Positions 17,552 to 27,000 of a stretch of DNA of 64,000 nucleotides are shown piece by piece (the first letter of the stretch is position 1; the number at the start of each line of letters is the position of its first letter). The notes beneath the pieces were generated by a model. The model was not told where the DNA came from and searched no databases. It saw only the letters and a list, made by a program, of their open reading frames with translations. Source of the stretch: Bog-473 sp963755495 (GTDB lineage: Bacteria; Actinomycetota; Acidimicrobiia; Acidimicrobiales; RAAP-2). A program made the translations under genes and the position numbers. The stretch spans positions 1-64,000 of the forward strand of contig CAVWJS010000012.1 in NCBI GenBank assembly GCA_963755495.1, in the 5' to 3' direction.

Positions 17552-18964
17552 ATGATGCGGCACCAGGGTATTTTCACCCCCCGCTACGGCAAACCCCATT
17601 CCGGAGGTGTGCACCGGGCAAAAGGACGCGCTGGCCTTACTCTGCGAACGAACAGGCCACGAATTGGTCCCAGGGCGGACAGGCTGGCCAAGGTGGCCAT
17701 GGGGGGAGCGACGTTGGCTATTGGCGTCGTTGCGCTGATTCTCCTTTCGGCTCCGGCGGGTGCCGCCAGTGCCGCACCGGGGGTGACCAAGAACTCCATT
17801 ACGGTCGGGACGGTCTCTTCGCAGACCGGTGAATTCGCTGCGAACTTTTCCTCCCTCATTTACGGGGAAAGGGCGTACTTCGACTATATAAATGCCCAAG
17901 GGGGCATTGATGGTCGCAAGATCGATTACCCGTATGCGCTCGACGACGGCGGCAATCCGAGTCAGTTCAATCAACTCGTATCCACCCTCATCAACCAAGA
18001 CCACGTGTTCGCCATCACTGGAGTTGCCTCTGCATTCTTCACGCCCAATCTGTTCGTGGAGGCGAAGATCCCGACGTATGGCTACAACGTCTCTGACAAC
18101 TGGGCCGGGCCGAAGAATCTTTTTGCGGCCGGTGGCGGTGGATCGGTGCAGTACCTACCGGGCCAAACTCCTGAATTGGCGTATTTGATCGATCACACTC
18201 ATGCGAAGTCGGTGGCGATTCTGGCGTATGGCGTCGCAGCGTCAGCCGGGTTGTGCCAACAGGATGCCAAAGGGCTTAATGCGGCCGGCGTAAAGGTGAG
18301 TTATACCGACTACAAGATTCCCTACCCGGGCACGACGGTCGCCACCGACGTGCAACGCTTGAAGCAAGCCGGCGCTGACTTCGTGTTGTCCTGTATGGAC
18401 GTGCAGGGCAATATCACGTTGGCCCGAGACATAAGGCAGTACGGCGTGCACGCGACCCAGTTCTGGTTCAATGGCGATGATCAGTCGACACTTGATCAGA
18501 ACGAGAGCCTGATGCAAAACGTCTACTTCTACATTGACCATGTCCCGTTTCTCGCCTCGCAGGCTCATTATCCCGGTCTCAAGCTCTATTTCTCCATGAT
18601 GAAGAAATATGAGCCCAAGTATGTGACCAACGAATTAGCGCTTCAAGGTTGGGAGTCGGCAGCTCTCTTCGTACAGGGCGTGAAGATGGCCGGCAACGAC
18701 CTCACCCAGGCCAATGTCATAAAGCAGACGAATACGCTGACCGACTTCAACGCAGGGGGTTTGTCGACCCCTACCAATTGGAAGGATGCCGGCCACTCCG
18801 GTCATTCGCCTCCCTATTGCGCCGCCTACATTCAGGTGAAGGGCACCAGGTACTTGCCGGTCCTAAATACCTCCAAGAACAGCGTGTTTGTGTGCTTTTC
18901 GACCACGAGCGGGAAGAACCCCCAGCCGATCAAGAAGCTGCCTCCGGGCACGCCCAACGGTTGA
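17552..18964 (+). CDS. Branched-chain amino acid ABC transporter, substrate-binding protein
   Basis: Extracellular periplasmic-binding-protein-like (type 1) receptor of a Liv-type importer. The listed frame has an N-terminal extension of about 50 basic residues. A signal sequence follows (MGGATLAIGVVALILLSAPAGAASA), so the true start may be as late as the ATG at 17699. The mature protein has the family opening ITVGTVSSQTGEF, then YFDYINAQGGIDGRKI and DDGGNPSQFNQLVSTLI. The ligand may be a branched-chain amino acid, amide or aromatic acid. First gene of a livJ-H-M-G-F order, with a 35-bp gap to the permease. Confidence 0.9.
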   Translation: MMRHQGIFTPRYGKPHSGGVHRAKGRAGLTLRTNRPRIGPRADRLAKVAMGGATLAIGVVALILLSAPAGAASAAPGVTKNSITVGTVSSQTGEFAANFSSLIYGERAYFDYINAQGGIDGRKIDYPYALDDGGNPSQFNQLVSTLINQDHVFAITGVASAFFTPNLFVEAKIPTYGYNVSDNWAGPKNLFAAGGGGSVQYLPGQTPELAYLIDHTHAKSVAILAYGVAASAGLCQQDAKGLNAAGVKVSYTDYKIPYPGTTVATDVQRLKQAGADFVLSCMDVQGNITLARDIRQYGVHATQFWFNGDDQSTLDQNESLMQNVYFYIDHVPFLASQAHYPGLKLYFSMMKKYEPKYVTNELALQGWESAALFVQGVKMAGNDLTQANVIKQTNTLTDFNAGGLSTPTNWKDAGHSGHSPPYCAAYIQVKGTRYLPVLNTSKNSVFVCFSTTSGKNPQPIKKLPPGTPNG

Positions 18965-18999
18965 CGGCGTCCCCCCGCCCCCACCTCGCATAGGCACGA

Positions 19000-19908
19000 A
19001 TGGAACAGTTCTTCGGATTTGCGATTCCCGGCATTTCCTACGGGTGTACCTATGCCGTCGTGGCCGTGGGACTGGTCCTCACGTATCAGGCCACCGGTGT
19101 CTTCAACTTTGCCTTTGGGGCGCAGGCCTATGCGGCGGCCTTTGTATTCACCGTTCTCACCCAGAACGAGCATTGGGGAGGATTTCCCGCTTTCGTCGTC
19201 TCGGTCGTGCTCCTGTCCCCCTTGATCGGCATCCTCTTCGACCGCTTGTTATTCCGCCGAATCCCTAACTCGAATGCCACGGCGAAGCTGGTCGTTTCGA
19301 TCGCCATGCTGGTCGGCATCCCCTCGCTGTTGCCGGTCCTCTTCGGGGCGCAGAATCTTGACGACACTGCAACAATCTTCCCGTTTTTCAATCCGAATGT
19401 CGTCTATGTCACGGTATTGGGCACACCGATAAACGGCATCTACCTTGCGGTCATCAGCGTCACCGTGGTGGTCCTCGTCGCACTGACCGCAGTGTTGAGA
19501 TTCACGAACCTGGGCCTGCAGATGCGGGCCGCGGTGGAAAGCCGCCGCCTGGTCCAACTCGACGGCGTCAATTCCGGCGGAGTGATGGCACTGGCCTGGG
19601 CCATATCGAGCTTCATGGCGGGTTTGGCTGGCGTCGTCCTCGCCCCCCAATTCGGAGCATTTCAGGCCAGTACATATGGCACCCTCGTGGTGGCTGCCAT
19701 TGCCGCTGCGGCATGGGGACTTCTGCGCTCGATACCCATCGCGGCAGGAGTGGCCGTGCTCATTGGTGTGGTGAGCACCGTCCTCCAGGGCTACTTGCCG
19801 ACGAGCAATGTTCTTTATTCTGCCGTCCTCCCTTCCCTCCCGTTCTTCGTCCTGGTGGCTGCCCTGCTCATCCTTCCTGGAATGCGTACGCTGAACGTCG
19901 AATCGTGA
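19000..19908 (+). CDS. livH: Branched-chain amino acid ABC transporter, permease LivH type
   Basis: 302-aa inner-membrane protein of 8-9 helices. LivH hallmarks: GISYGCTYAVVAVGLVLTYQATGVFNFAFGAQ, of which GVFNFAFGAQ is diagnostic, and the cytoplasmic coupling loop with RLVQLDGVNSGGVMALAWA, in which the conserved GV(N/D)xxxV..L pattern meets the ATPase. Intact and of normal length. Followed directly by the livM reading frame. Confidence 0.92.
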   Translation: MEQFFGFAIPGISYGCTYAVVAVGLVLTYQATGVFNFAFGAQAYAAAFVFTVLTQNEHWGGFPAFVVSVVLLSPLIGILFDRLLFRRIPNSNATAKLVVSIAMLVGIPSLLPVLFGAQNLDDTATIFPFFNPNVVYVTVLGTPINGIYLAVISVTVVVLVALTAVLRFTNLGLQMRAAVESRRLVQLDGVNSGGVMALAWAISSFMAGLAGVVLAPQFGAFQASTYGTLVVAAIAAAAWGLLRSIPIAAGVAVLIGVVSTVLQGYLPTSNVLYSAVLPSLPFFVLVAALLILPGMRTLNVES

Positions 19909-19969
19909 TCCCCTTTCCACGATCGATCCACCGCCGCCATCAACCGCGGCCGCGTCGCGCTCGCCAAGG

Positions 19970-20973
19970 TTGGACCGCATCATCCGCAGGCTGTGGTGGG
20001 GAGCGCTCGCCATCTTCGTTGTCTCCATGCTGACGTGGGTACCCAAGACCTGGGAAGGGGTGTTCAACTCGGGATTGGCGCTTTCGACGGTCCTCTTATC
20101 CGTCACCCTGATCACCGGCATGGCCGGACAGCTTTCCCTGTGCCAGGGCAGCTTGGCGGGGGTGGGGGCTTTCACGGCAGCCCAGCTAGCCCACCACCTC
20201 GGATTGAACATGTTGCTCGGGGGCTTGGTGGGGGCGGCGTTGGCGGCCACCGTGGCGGTTGTCCTGTCCTTGCTGTCCCTGCGGCTCCGCGGCCTCGGTC
20301 TGGCTCTCATGACATTGGCGGCAGCGCTGCTCTTTGACAATACCTTCTTCAACGAGGTGTCGATCAGCGGGGGCGGGTCTGGATTGAGCCTCAAGGCGAA
20401 ATGGCTAGGTACGTCCGCCTTCTTCAATTTCAACGGGCACGCATTTTTCGGGTTGTGCATCGTGGTCCTCGCTGTCTGCGTCGGCGTCGTGCTCCAAGTC
20501 CGTAAGGGCACCGTGGGTCGGAATCTGGCGCGCCATGCGTGGCAGCGAGACGGCGGCAGCCGGCCTCGGACATCAATCTGACCTGGCAACGCGTCGTGGT
20601 GTTCGCTCTAGCCGGCTCCATTGCCGGAGTCGGCGGCGTTCTGGTCACCATTCAGCAGCAGGTAGCCAGTTCGGCCCAATGGAACTACAACTTCTCCTTG
20701 ATCTTCATCGTCTTGGTGGTCACGACGGGTGTGGTCACGGTGGAGGGAGCTATTCAGGCCGGGTATTGGTTTCTTCGTCATTGAACAGCTCTTGACGTAC
20801 CTGCCGGCACGCCTGGGCGGCGGGAGCCTGGTCACGTTGTCTTTGCCATTGGCTCGTTGCAGTTTGCCCGCCACCCCGAGGGGCTGGTCGAGTTTCAAAA
20901 AGGCGTTCCAGCCAATGATTCGAGCGGCGATTCTTTCCCCAGGAGTACTTCGCACTGCACCCGTCCGAGGTGA
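19970..20973 (+). CDS. livM: Branched-chain amino acid ABC transporter, permease LivM type (multiple frameshifts)
   Basis: Second membrane subunit of the importer. It reads from a TTG at 19970 (RRLWWGALAIFVVSMLTW). A GTG at 19905 that overlaps the livH stop would be the natural coupled start, but it is out of frame as sequenced. The first 190 residues carry the LivM core (GMAGQLSLCQGSLAGVGAF). The frame then changes near 20545 to INLTWQRVVVFALAGSIAGVGG, again near 20765 (GIGFFVIEQLLTYL) and near 20850 (FAIGSLQFARHPEGLVEFQK). The last of these is the expected LivM C-terminus, ending about 20973. Three shifts in 300 bp without loss of conserved sequence point to assembly errors. Confidence 0.8.
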
Positions 20974-21016
20974 TGCCAGTTGACGGGGGGTCAGGGAACA
21001 TCGGGGCCAGAGACCC

Positions 21017-21793
21017 ATGGTTGACGCCCCGTTGCTCTCGCTGCGCAACGTGTCCAAGTCGTTCGGCGGAATCCATGCCGTCCACGACATCTCGTTCGAC
21101 GTGCGCGCCGGGGAGAGCGTTGGCCTGGTCGGGTCCCAACGGGGCCGGCAAGACGACCCTGTTCAACTGTGTATGCGGGCAGCTTCGAAATGACGGCGGC
21201 GAAATTCTGCTCCAAGGTTCCTCGCTGAGCGGACTTCCCGCCTTCAAGCGAGCTCGGCTCGGCATCGGCCGAACGTATCAAAAGGTGGAAATGTTCACCG
21301 ACATGAGCGTGCGGGACCATCTCGCTGGTGGCAGAGCGCTCTCGCCGTGGTGGAGGTCGGCTTTGGAAGGACCTCTTGAACATGAGCGGCGTCACCAAGG
21401 AGGAGTCCGAGAACGTTGACGCCACTTTGGAGCTCGTAGGAATTGCCTCGTTCGCCGACACATCGGTGAACGCTCTTGGCTTAGGGCACTGCCGTTTGGT
21501 CGAGCTTGCACGGGCCCTGGCCTCCGAACCGAAGATCCTTTTGGCAGACGAGCCCTCATCGGGGCTCGATATCCATGAGACCGCTGACCTCGCCGCCGTG
21601 CTACGTACCGTGCAACGCGAACGGGGCACGGCAATCTTGCTGGTTGAGCACGACCTATCCATGGTGAGCGAGGTCGTCGATCGAACCGTGGTCATGGACT
21701 TGGGGTCAATTCTGGCCGAGGGCACCTTCGACGAGGTAATGGCCCATCCCGCCGTGCGACAGCGCCTACCTTGGCCAGATGGGCATGTCATGA
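21017..21793 (+). CDS. livG: Branched-chain amino acid ABC transporter, ATPase LivG type (frameshifted)
   Basis: ATP-binding subunit. It starts MVDAPLLSLRNVSKSFGG at 21017. The frame breaks at 21138 inside the Walker A (expected PNGAGKTTLFN is in the next frame), again near 21330 (continuing MSGVTKEESENV) and near 21762 (ending YLGQMGMS). The ABC signature is atypical: GLGHCRLVELARAL where LSGGQQRRLEIARAL is usual. The conserved Gly-Gln of LSGGQ is not evident, although LivG proteins commonly show LPYGxQRxLEIARAL. Walker B is ILLADEPSSGL, and the H-loop His lies in LLVEHDLSMV. The stop overlaps livF by 4 bp (ATGA). Confidence 0.8.
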
Positions 21794-22573
21794 GGGCCCC
21801 CCTGCACCCGGCAGAGAACACTGACGTGCTCGTTCTTGAGCACGTCAGTGCTGCCTACGGTCCTTATCGCGCATTGTTCGACGTGTCGTTCAGCGTGCCG
21901 GCTGGTGGGATCGTGGCCCTCGTCGGGTCGAATGGAGCAGGTAAGTCCACCGTCGCCCGCACGGTCACCGGGCTCGTGAGCGTGACCGCAGGCAAGATCA
22001 CCTTGTGCGGTCACGACATCAACCAGATTGCCGACTTACAAGATCGCTCGACTTGGTATGGCACACGTGGTCGAAGGAAGGGGCGTCTTCTCGAGCCTCA
22101 CCGTGGAAGAGAACCTCACTCTGGCCTTCCGTCAGCGAGCCGGTCGCCAGATGTTGTCGTTCAACTTGGAGAAGGCATATGCCTCTTTCCCGATTCTGGG
22201 GGAGCGGGCGCGGCGGTTGGCTGGAACACTCTCGGGAGGACAACAGCGGCTGCTTTCCCTCGCCAAGGTATTGGTGGTGCCGCCAAAGCTGCTCATGGCC
22301 GATGAGCTCTCGCTGGGTTTGGCGCCTGCGGTCGTCGATTCGGTCTACGACGGTCTGAGGGAGATCAACGCCAGCGGGACCGCTCTGGTGGTGGTTGAAC
22401 AGCAGGTCTCACGGGTGCTCGAGTTGGCAAAGAAGGCGGTCGTTCTCGACCGGGGGTCAGTTGCCTACGAAGGTGACCCGGCCGGTGCCGGCGATGTGGT
22501 GGGGGCGTTGTTGGCTCGCCGCGAAGTGGCTGCAGCCGCGGCCGTTGATCAGGTGGACGGCCCGATTTCCTGA
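21790..22573 (+). CDS. livF: Branched-chain amino acid ABC transporter, ATPase LivF type (frameshifted)
   Basis: Second ATPase of the importer, about 260 aa. It starts at the ATG at 21790, overlapping the livG stop. Walker A GSNGAGKSTVARTVTG is in the first frame. The frame changes near 22030-22045 and continues PTYKIARLGMAHVVEGRGVF, SLTVEENLTLAF, the signature LSGGQQRLLSLAKVL, Walker B LLMADELSLGLAP and the H-loop region VVVEQQVSRVLE (Gln in the usual His position for LivF). It overlaps the convergent DUF3817 gene by 25 bp at its 3' end. Confidence 0.85.
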
Positions 22574-22962
22574 GGAAAGGCTTCGACGTCTCCGGCGGAC
22601 TCCAGAACAGGGTGGATCTTGCGGGTGACGACCCACCACTCGACGACGAACGTCAGGCCGGGTAGGAGTCCTGCTCCGCACATGGCGAGAACCCACAGGA
22701 TATGAAGCCGTGCCTTGAAAGAGAGAACGCCGACGGTGATCAGGTAGACGATGTACAGGTAGCCGTGCGCGACCCCGAAGATCTCGACCTCGATCTTGCA
22801 GTGTCCCGTGGCGATTTTGATGCCAGTGAAGACGAAAAGCGGGACGATGAGCGTTCCGACGATGTTCGCCATGAGCTGGTAGCGCAGGAGAGCGCCCGGA
22901 AGTCCCCGGTCGCTAAGACGTCTCACTGAGACTGCAACAACACACGTCGTCGGGACAACCAC
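22549..22962 (-). CDS. DUF3817-family membrane protein
   Basis: 137 aa with three to four hydrophobic helices. The actinobacterial DUF3817 pattern is visible: LLRYQLMANIVGTLI, then EIFGVAHGYLYIVYLITVGVLSF and LPGLTFVVEWWV. Function unknown; the family is restricted mainly to Actinomycetota and predicted to sit in the cytoplasmic membrane. A shorter start at the internal ATG (ANIVGTL) would lose part of the first helix, so I keep the longer one. Convergent with livF, ends overlapping. Confidence 0.8.
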   Translation of the reverse strand: MVVPTTCVVAVSVRRLSDRGLPGALLRYQLMANIVGTLIVPLFVFTGIKIATGHCKIEVEIFGVAHGYLYIVYLITVGVLSFKARLHILWVLAMCGAGLLPGLTFVVEWWVVTRKIHPVLESAGDVEAFPQEIGPST

Positions 22963-23047
22963 CGCTCAGCCACGCCTCGATGCTATCGGGCAGTCCGTTG
23001 CAAATGGAATTCACCTGGCGCCCAGCCTTCCCGGTTGGCCGCCTCAG

Positions 23048-23410
23048 CTAGGAGCCTGTGGCCAGCGACTTCGCCCGCTTCTCTCGCTTCTTTCCACGTC
23101 GTGTCGCGATCCGCAACTGCGTCGTCCGGGCAATGCCGACGGTCAAGACCAAGAACGCGCCGACCAGGGCTGCCCCAAGGAGCGCCACCGCCACCGGCAT
23201 CTGACCGCTTGCACTAAAGAACTCGACGCGTACCGAACGGGTATTCTGGACAATGAAGTCGACCAGTGCGACGCCCAGCACGGCGGCGACCGCTACAGCT
23301 ACCCAAGCCCCTCCGATGCGAGTATGACGAATTCCGTCTCGCGCCCGTCTTTCGACCGCTTCGTTCTGCGCCGGGCACCCGCCCTGGCTCGACCTCGATC
23401 GGCTGGCCAT
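23048..23410 (-). CDS. LapA-domain (DUF1049) membrane protein
   Basis: 120 aa. A polar N-terminus of about 30 residues, two transmembrane helices (VAVAVAAVLGVALVDFIVQN and PVAVALLGAALVGAFLVLTV), and a basic cytoplasmic tail with RRGKKREKRAK. The segment VDFIVQNTRSVRVEFF between the helices is the hallmark of the LapA domain. In E. coli LapA helps control LPS assembly; the actinobacterial role is unknown. Stands alone upstream of the MarR operator region. Confidence 0.82.
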   Translation of the reverse strand: MASRSRSSQGGCPAQNEAVERRARDGIRHTRIGGAWVAVAVAAVLGVALVDFIVQNTRSVRVEFFSASGQMPVAVALLGAALVGAFLVLTVGIARTTQLRIATRRGKKREKRAKSLATGS

Positions 23411-23507
23411 TCCCGTGCTGCGATTCGATGATAGACACCCCCCTCTCTTACCCAGTTGAACCTTTGTTGTAACGAAACAGCGCCGCGGACTTCGAGGATC
23501 CTCTCAT

Positions 23508-23532
23508 AGATGGTTCGATAGACGAACTATCT
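23508..23532. promoter_or_regulatory. Inverted repeat, probable MarR operator
   Basis: AGATGGTTCG-ATAGA-CGAACTATCT: 9 of 10 positions are symmetric. It ends 15 bp before the MarR start codon and overlaps the likely promoter, so bound repressor would block transcription of the marR-exporter pair. Confidence 0.72.
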
Positions 23533-23547
23533 CGCTATCCTGTGGGG

Positions 23548-24039
23548 ATGGCGAGAAGCCCCCAAAAGCCCGCAGTGTTGCAGCGTCCCCAGGGGGGGCA
23601 GGGGCTGCGGGAGGTGGAAGCGGTGCAGGCGCTGGCCCGGGCCACACGTGTCCTCGAGCGAGCGTCGGGGGAGCTGAGCCTGGCTCACTACCGGGTACTC
23701 TCGGCGGTCGCCTCGGGCGATGAGCGGGCGTCACGCGTCGCTGATCGACTCTCAGTTGGCAAGCCCACCGTGAGCGCTGCCGTTGAGAGCCTTGTTCAGC
23801 GCAGTCTTCTCGTGCGAACGGAAGTGGACGGGGACCATCGCGTGACGGCCTTGCACGTGACTTCCGAGGGCCGAGCTCTCCTCGGTCGGGTCGAGGCGGA
23901 GATGGTCCGCCGTATCAAGGATCTGTGTGCACGAACGCCGGACGGCAACCAGCTCATGGAGTCGTTGGTTTGGCTCGGCGCCGCCATCGACCAGGTCCAG
24001 GCGCAACGAGCTTCTGAACGGAGAGGGGAAGGGGTGTAA
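23548..24039 (+). CDS. MarR-family transcriptional regulator
   Basis: 163 aa from the ATG at 23548; a GTG two codons earlier is also possible. Winged-helix fold: LSLAHYRVLSAVASGDERAS, recognition helix SVGKPTVSAAVESLVQRSLL, and the wing with DGDHRVTALHVTSEGRALL (the Asp-x-Arg wing motif). Its stop overlaps the exporter start by one base (TAATG), so both are made from one transcript. With the palindrome just upstream this is a self-regulated repressor of the exporter, probably released by a small ligand. Confidence 0.92.
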   Translation: MARSPQKPAVLQRPQGGQGLREVEAVQALARATRVLERASGELSLAHYRVLSAVASGDERASRVADRLSVGKPTVSAAVESLVQRSLLVRTEVDGDHRVTALHVTSEGRALLGRVEAEMVRRIKDLCARTPDGNQLMESLVWLGAAIDQVQAQRASERRGEGV

Positions 24040-27000
24040 TGGCGTCAGACGCCAATCCGGCGACGGCCGGCGATAGAGGCTGGGTGCGCCGGCTGTGGGG
24101 GTACATGATGGTGCATCGCGCGGACGTCACGCTGGCCGTGGCGGCAGCGGTGCTCGGGAGCGTCTGCCAGACCATCATTCCGCTCATCGAACGTCAGATT
24201 GTCGATGGGGTGGTCGTTTCTCACAACTCGTCGTTATGGCCATGGCTCGTGCTCCTCGTTGCCCTGGCATTGGCCTCTTTCGCCTTTCTCTTCGTGCGTC
24301 GCTTCCGGGGTGGTCGGGTGGCGCTCAGCGTGCAATACGACCTGCGCAACGCCATGCATGCCCATCTCCAGGCGATGGATTTCGACAATCTCGACCGTAT
24401 GCCCACCGGTCAGCTGGTGGCGCGCGCCAACTCGGATTCAGCGCTCGTGCAGGGCCTGCTCAGCTTCTTTCCCATTATGAGCGGCAACGTGCTGCTGATG
24501 CTGTTCTCGCTCGCCGTCATGTTCTACCTTTCGCCCCTGCTGGCTGTTGTCAGCGTGATCATCGCCCCGACGTTGCTGATCGTCTCCTACCGGATGCGGC
24601 GACGGGTGTTTCCCGCCACCTGGGATGGGCAGCAGCGCGAAGGCGATGTGATCCAGATCGTGGACGAGGACGTCAATGGCGTGCGTGTCGTCAAGGCGTT
24701 CGGCCAGGAGCAGCGGGAGCTTGAGCGCGTCACTGCGGCTGCGCAGACGTTGTATGGGTCCCAGATGCGGGCCGTTCGATTGCAGTCCCGATACCAGCCG
24801 ATCCTCGAGGCCATTCCCACCATCGGACAGGTGGCGATTTTGGCCTTCGGGGGCTGGCTCGCTCTGCATCATGAGATCACCCTGGGCACATTCCTGGCCT
24901 TCTCCACCTACATCGTCCAGCTCGTCGCGCCGGCCCGACAGCTGGCGGGTGTCCTGACGGTAGGCCAGCAAGCCCGGGCCGGCATTGAGCGCATCTTCCA
25001 GCTGCTCGACCTCAAACCGGCCATCGTCGACCCACCGAATGCCGTGGAGCTGCCTCCTTTACGAGGTGCGATCACGTTCTCCGACGTGCACTTCGCTTAC
25101 GGCTCTGGCGCGCCGGTGCTGCAGGGGTTTGATCTACAGATCGAAGCCGGAGAGCGGGTGGCCATCGTTGGTCCAAGCGGGAGTGGGAAATCAACCGTTG
25201 CCATGTTGGTCTCACGCTTCTATGAACCAGATCAAGGTTCCGTCCTGGTCGACGGGCGCGATGTCCGAGAAGTCAGCCTGGGTTCGCTCCGCCATCAGAT
25301 CGGCGTTGTCTTCGAGGACAGCTTCTTGTTCTCCGACACCGTGCGCTCCAATATCGCGTACGGGCGTCCCGACGCGTCAGACGAGGAGATCGAAGCGGCA
25401 GCGCGAGTGTCGCAGGCTCACGACTTCATTCTTGAGCTTCCGCGCCGATATGACACTCTGGTGGGGGAGCGCGGGCTGACGCTTTCAGGAGGGCAACGGC
25501 AACGTATCGCATTGGCCCGCGCCATTGTGTCGGACCCTCGCATTCTTATCCTTGACGACGCGACCAGCGCCATCGACTCCAAAGTGGAGGAGGCGATTCA
25601 TGAGGGACTGCGCGCGGTGATGGCGGAGCGCACCACGCTACTGATCGCGCATCGGCAATCAACCTTGCACTTGGCCGATCGCATTGTGGTGTTGGCTCAC
25701 GGACGCGTGGTGGAGCAGGGGACACACGACCAGCTCATGGTGCGCAGTGCGGTCTACCGAACATTGCTGTCAGGTATTGAAGAAGATCTGGTGCAAAAGG
25801 CCGGAGACCGGATCGAGGAACTGGCCGTGCTCACCCCACCGACTGCGTCTCATGACGGTGTCGACGACGGCAATGGCCATGGAACCACTTCGGCGGCGTG
25901 GGCGCCGCTTGTCTCGGGTGGTGTGGGCACCAACGGCGTGGCGCGTACGATCGGCCCTCCGAGCATCGGCGCCGGCCTCGGTCGAAGTAGCGGGGGCTCG
26001 TGGCGCCTCAACCTTGCTCCAACACCAGAGCTCCTGGCGCGGGTGGCGGCGCTCCCACCTGTGCGCGATACGGCAACGGTGGACTTGCAGGCGGAGTCCC
26101 GTCACGACCGGGATTTCAACCTGCCTCGGCTCCTCAGCGCTTTCCGGCGTCCGCTCCTTCTCGGCCTTGTGTTCGTGATCATCGATGCACTGGCCAGTCT
26201 GGCCGGTCCAATCCTCATCAAGACCGGCATCGACAATGGAGTGGCTAAGGGATCGGTGGCCGTTCTGTTCGTGGCGGCGGCCGTCTTTCTTGTCGTCACC
26301 CTCGTCGACTTGATCGATGAGATCGGCGAGACGTTCGTCACAGGCCGGGCAGCAGAGCGGATAATGCTCTCGCTGAGAATCCGCATTTGGGCTCAGTTGC
26401 AGCGACTGTCGCTGGATTATTACGAGCGCGAGATGGCCGGTCGGATCATGACCCGGATGACGACGGACGTCGATCAGTTCGAATCCCTGATCGAGAACGG
26501 CCTGCTTTCAGCCCTGGTCTCACTCGTCACCTTCGTCGGTGTCGGATGCGCACTCCTCGTCATAAACGTTGAGCTTGGAATGTGCACGCTATCGGTCGTC
26601 ATTCCTCTCGCCGTAGCCACGGTGGTCTTTCGTCGCAAGGCGGCCCGCCTCTATGACCTCTCGCGTGAGCGCATAGCCATCGTCAACGCCGACTTCCAAG
26701 AAAGCCTGTCGGGGGTCCGGGTGGCCCAGGCTTTCGTGCACCAGGCGGACACCATCAGGCGCTTTCAGGGCCTGGGACGTGACTACCTCGAATCACGTGT
26801 TGCAGCCCAGCGACTCGTGGCCATCTACTTTCCCTTTGTGCAGTTTCTCTCGGGAGCAGCCGACGCGATCGTGCTCGGCGTGGGCGCTGGACTCATCGCA
26901 TCGGGACATCTCACATCCGGCGCCCTGATCGCGTTCATCCTCTACATCGACCTGTTCTTCTCGCCAATCCAGCAGCTCTCCCAAGTTTTCGACTCGTGGC

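Noticed and set aside
19249..20589. 446-codon minus-strand frame across livH and livM
   Set aside because: Low-complexity composition with no domain; livH and livM on the other strand are well-supported permeases.
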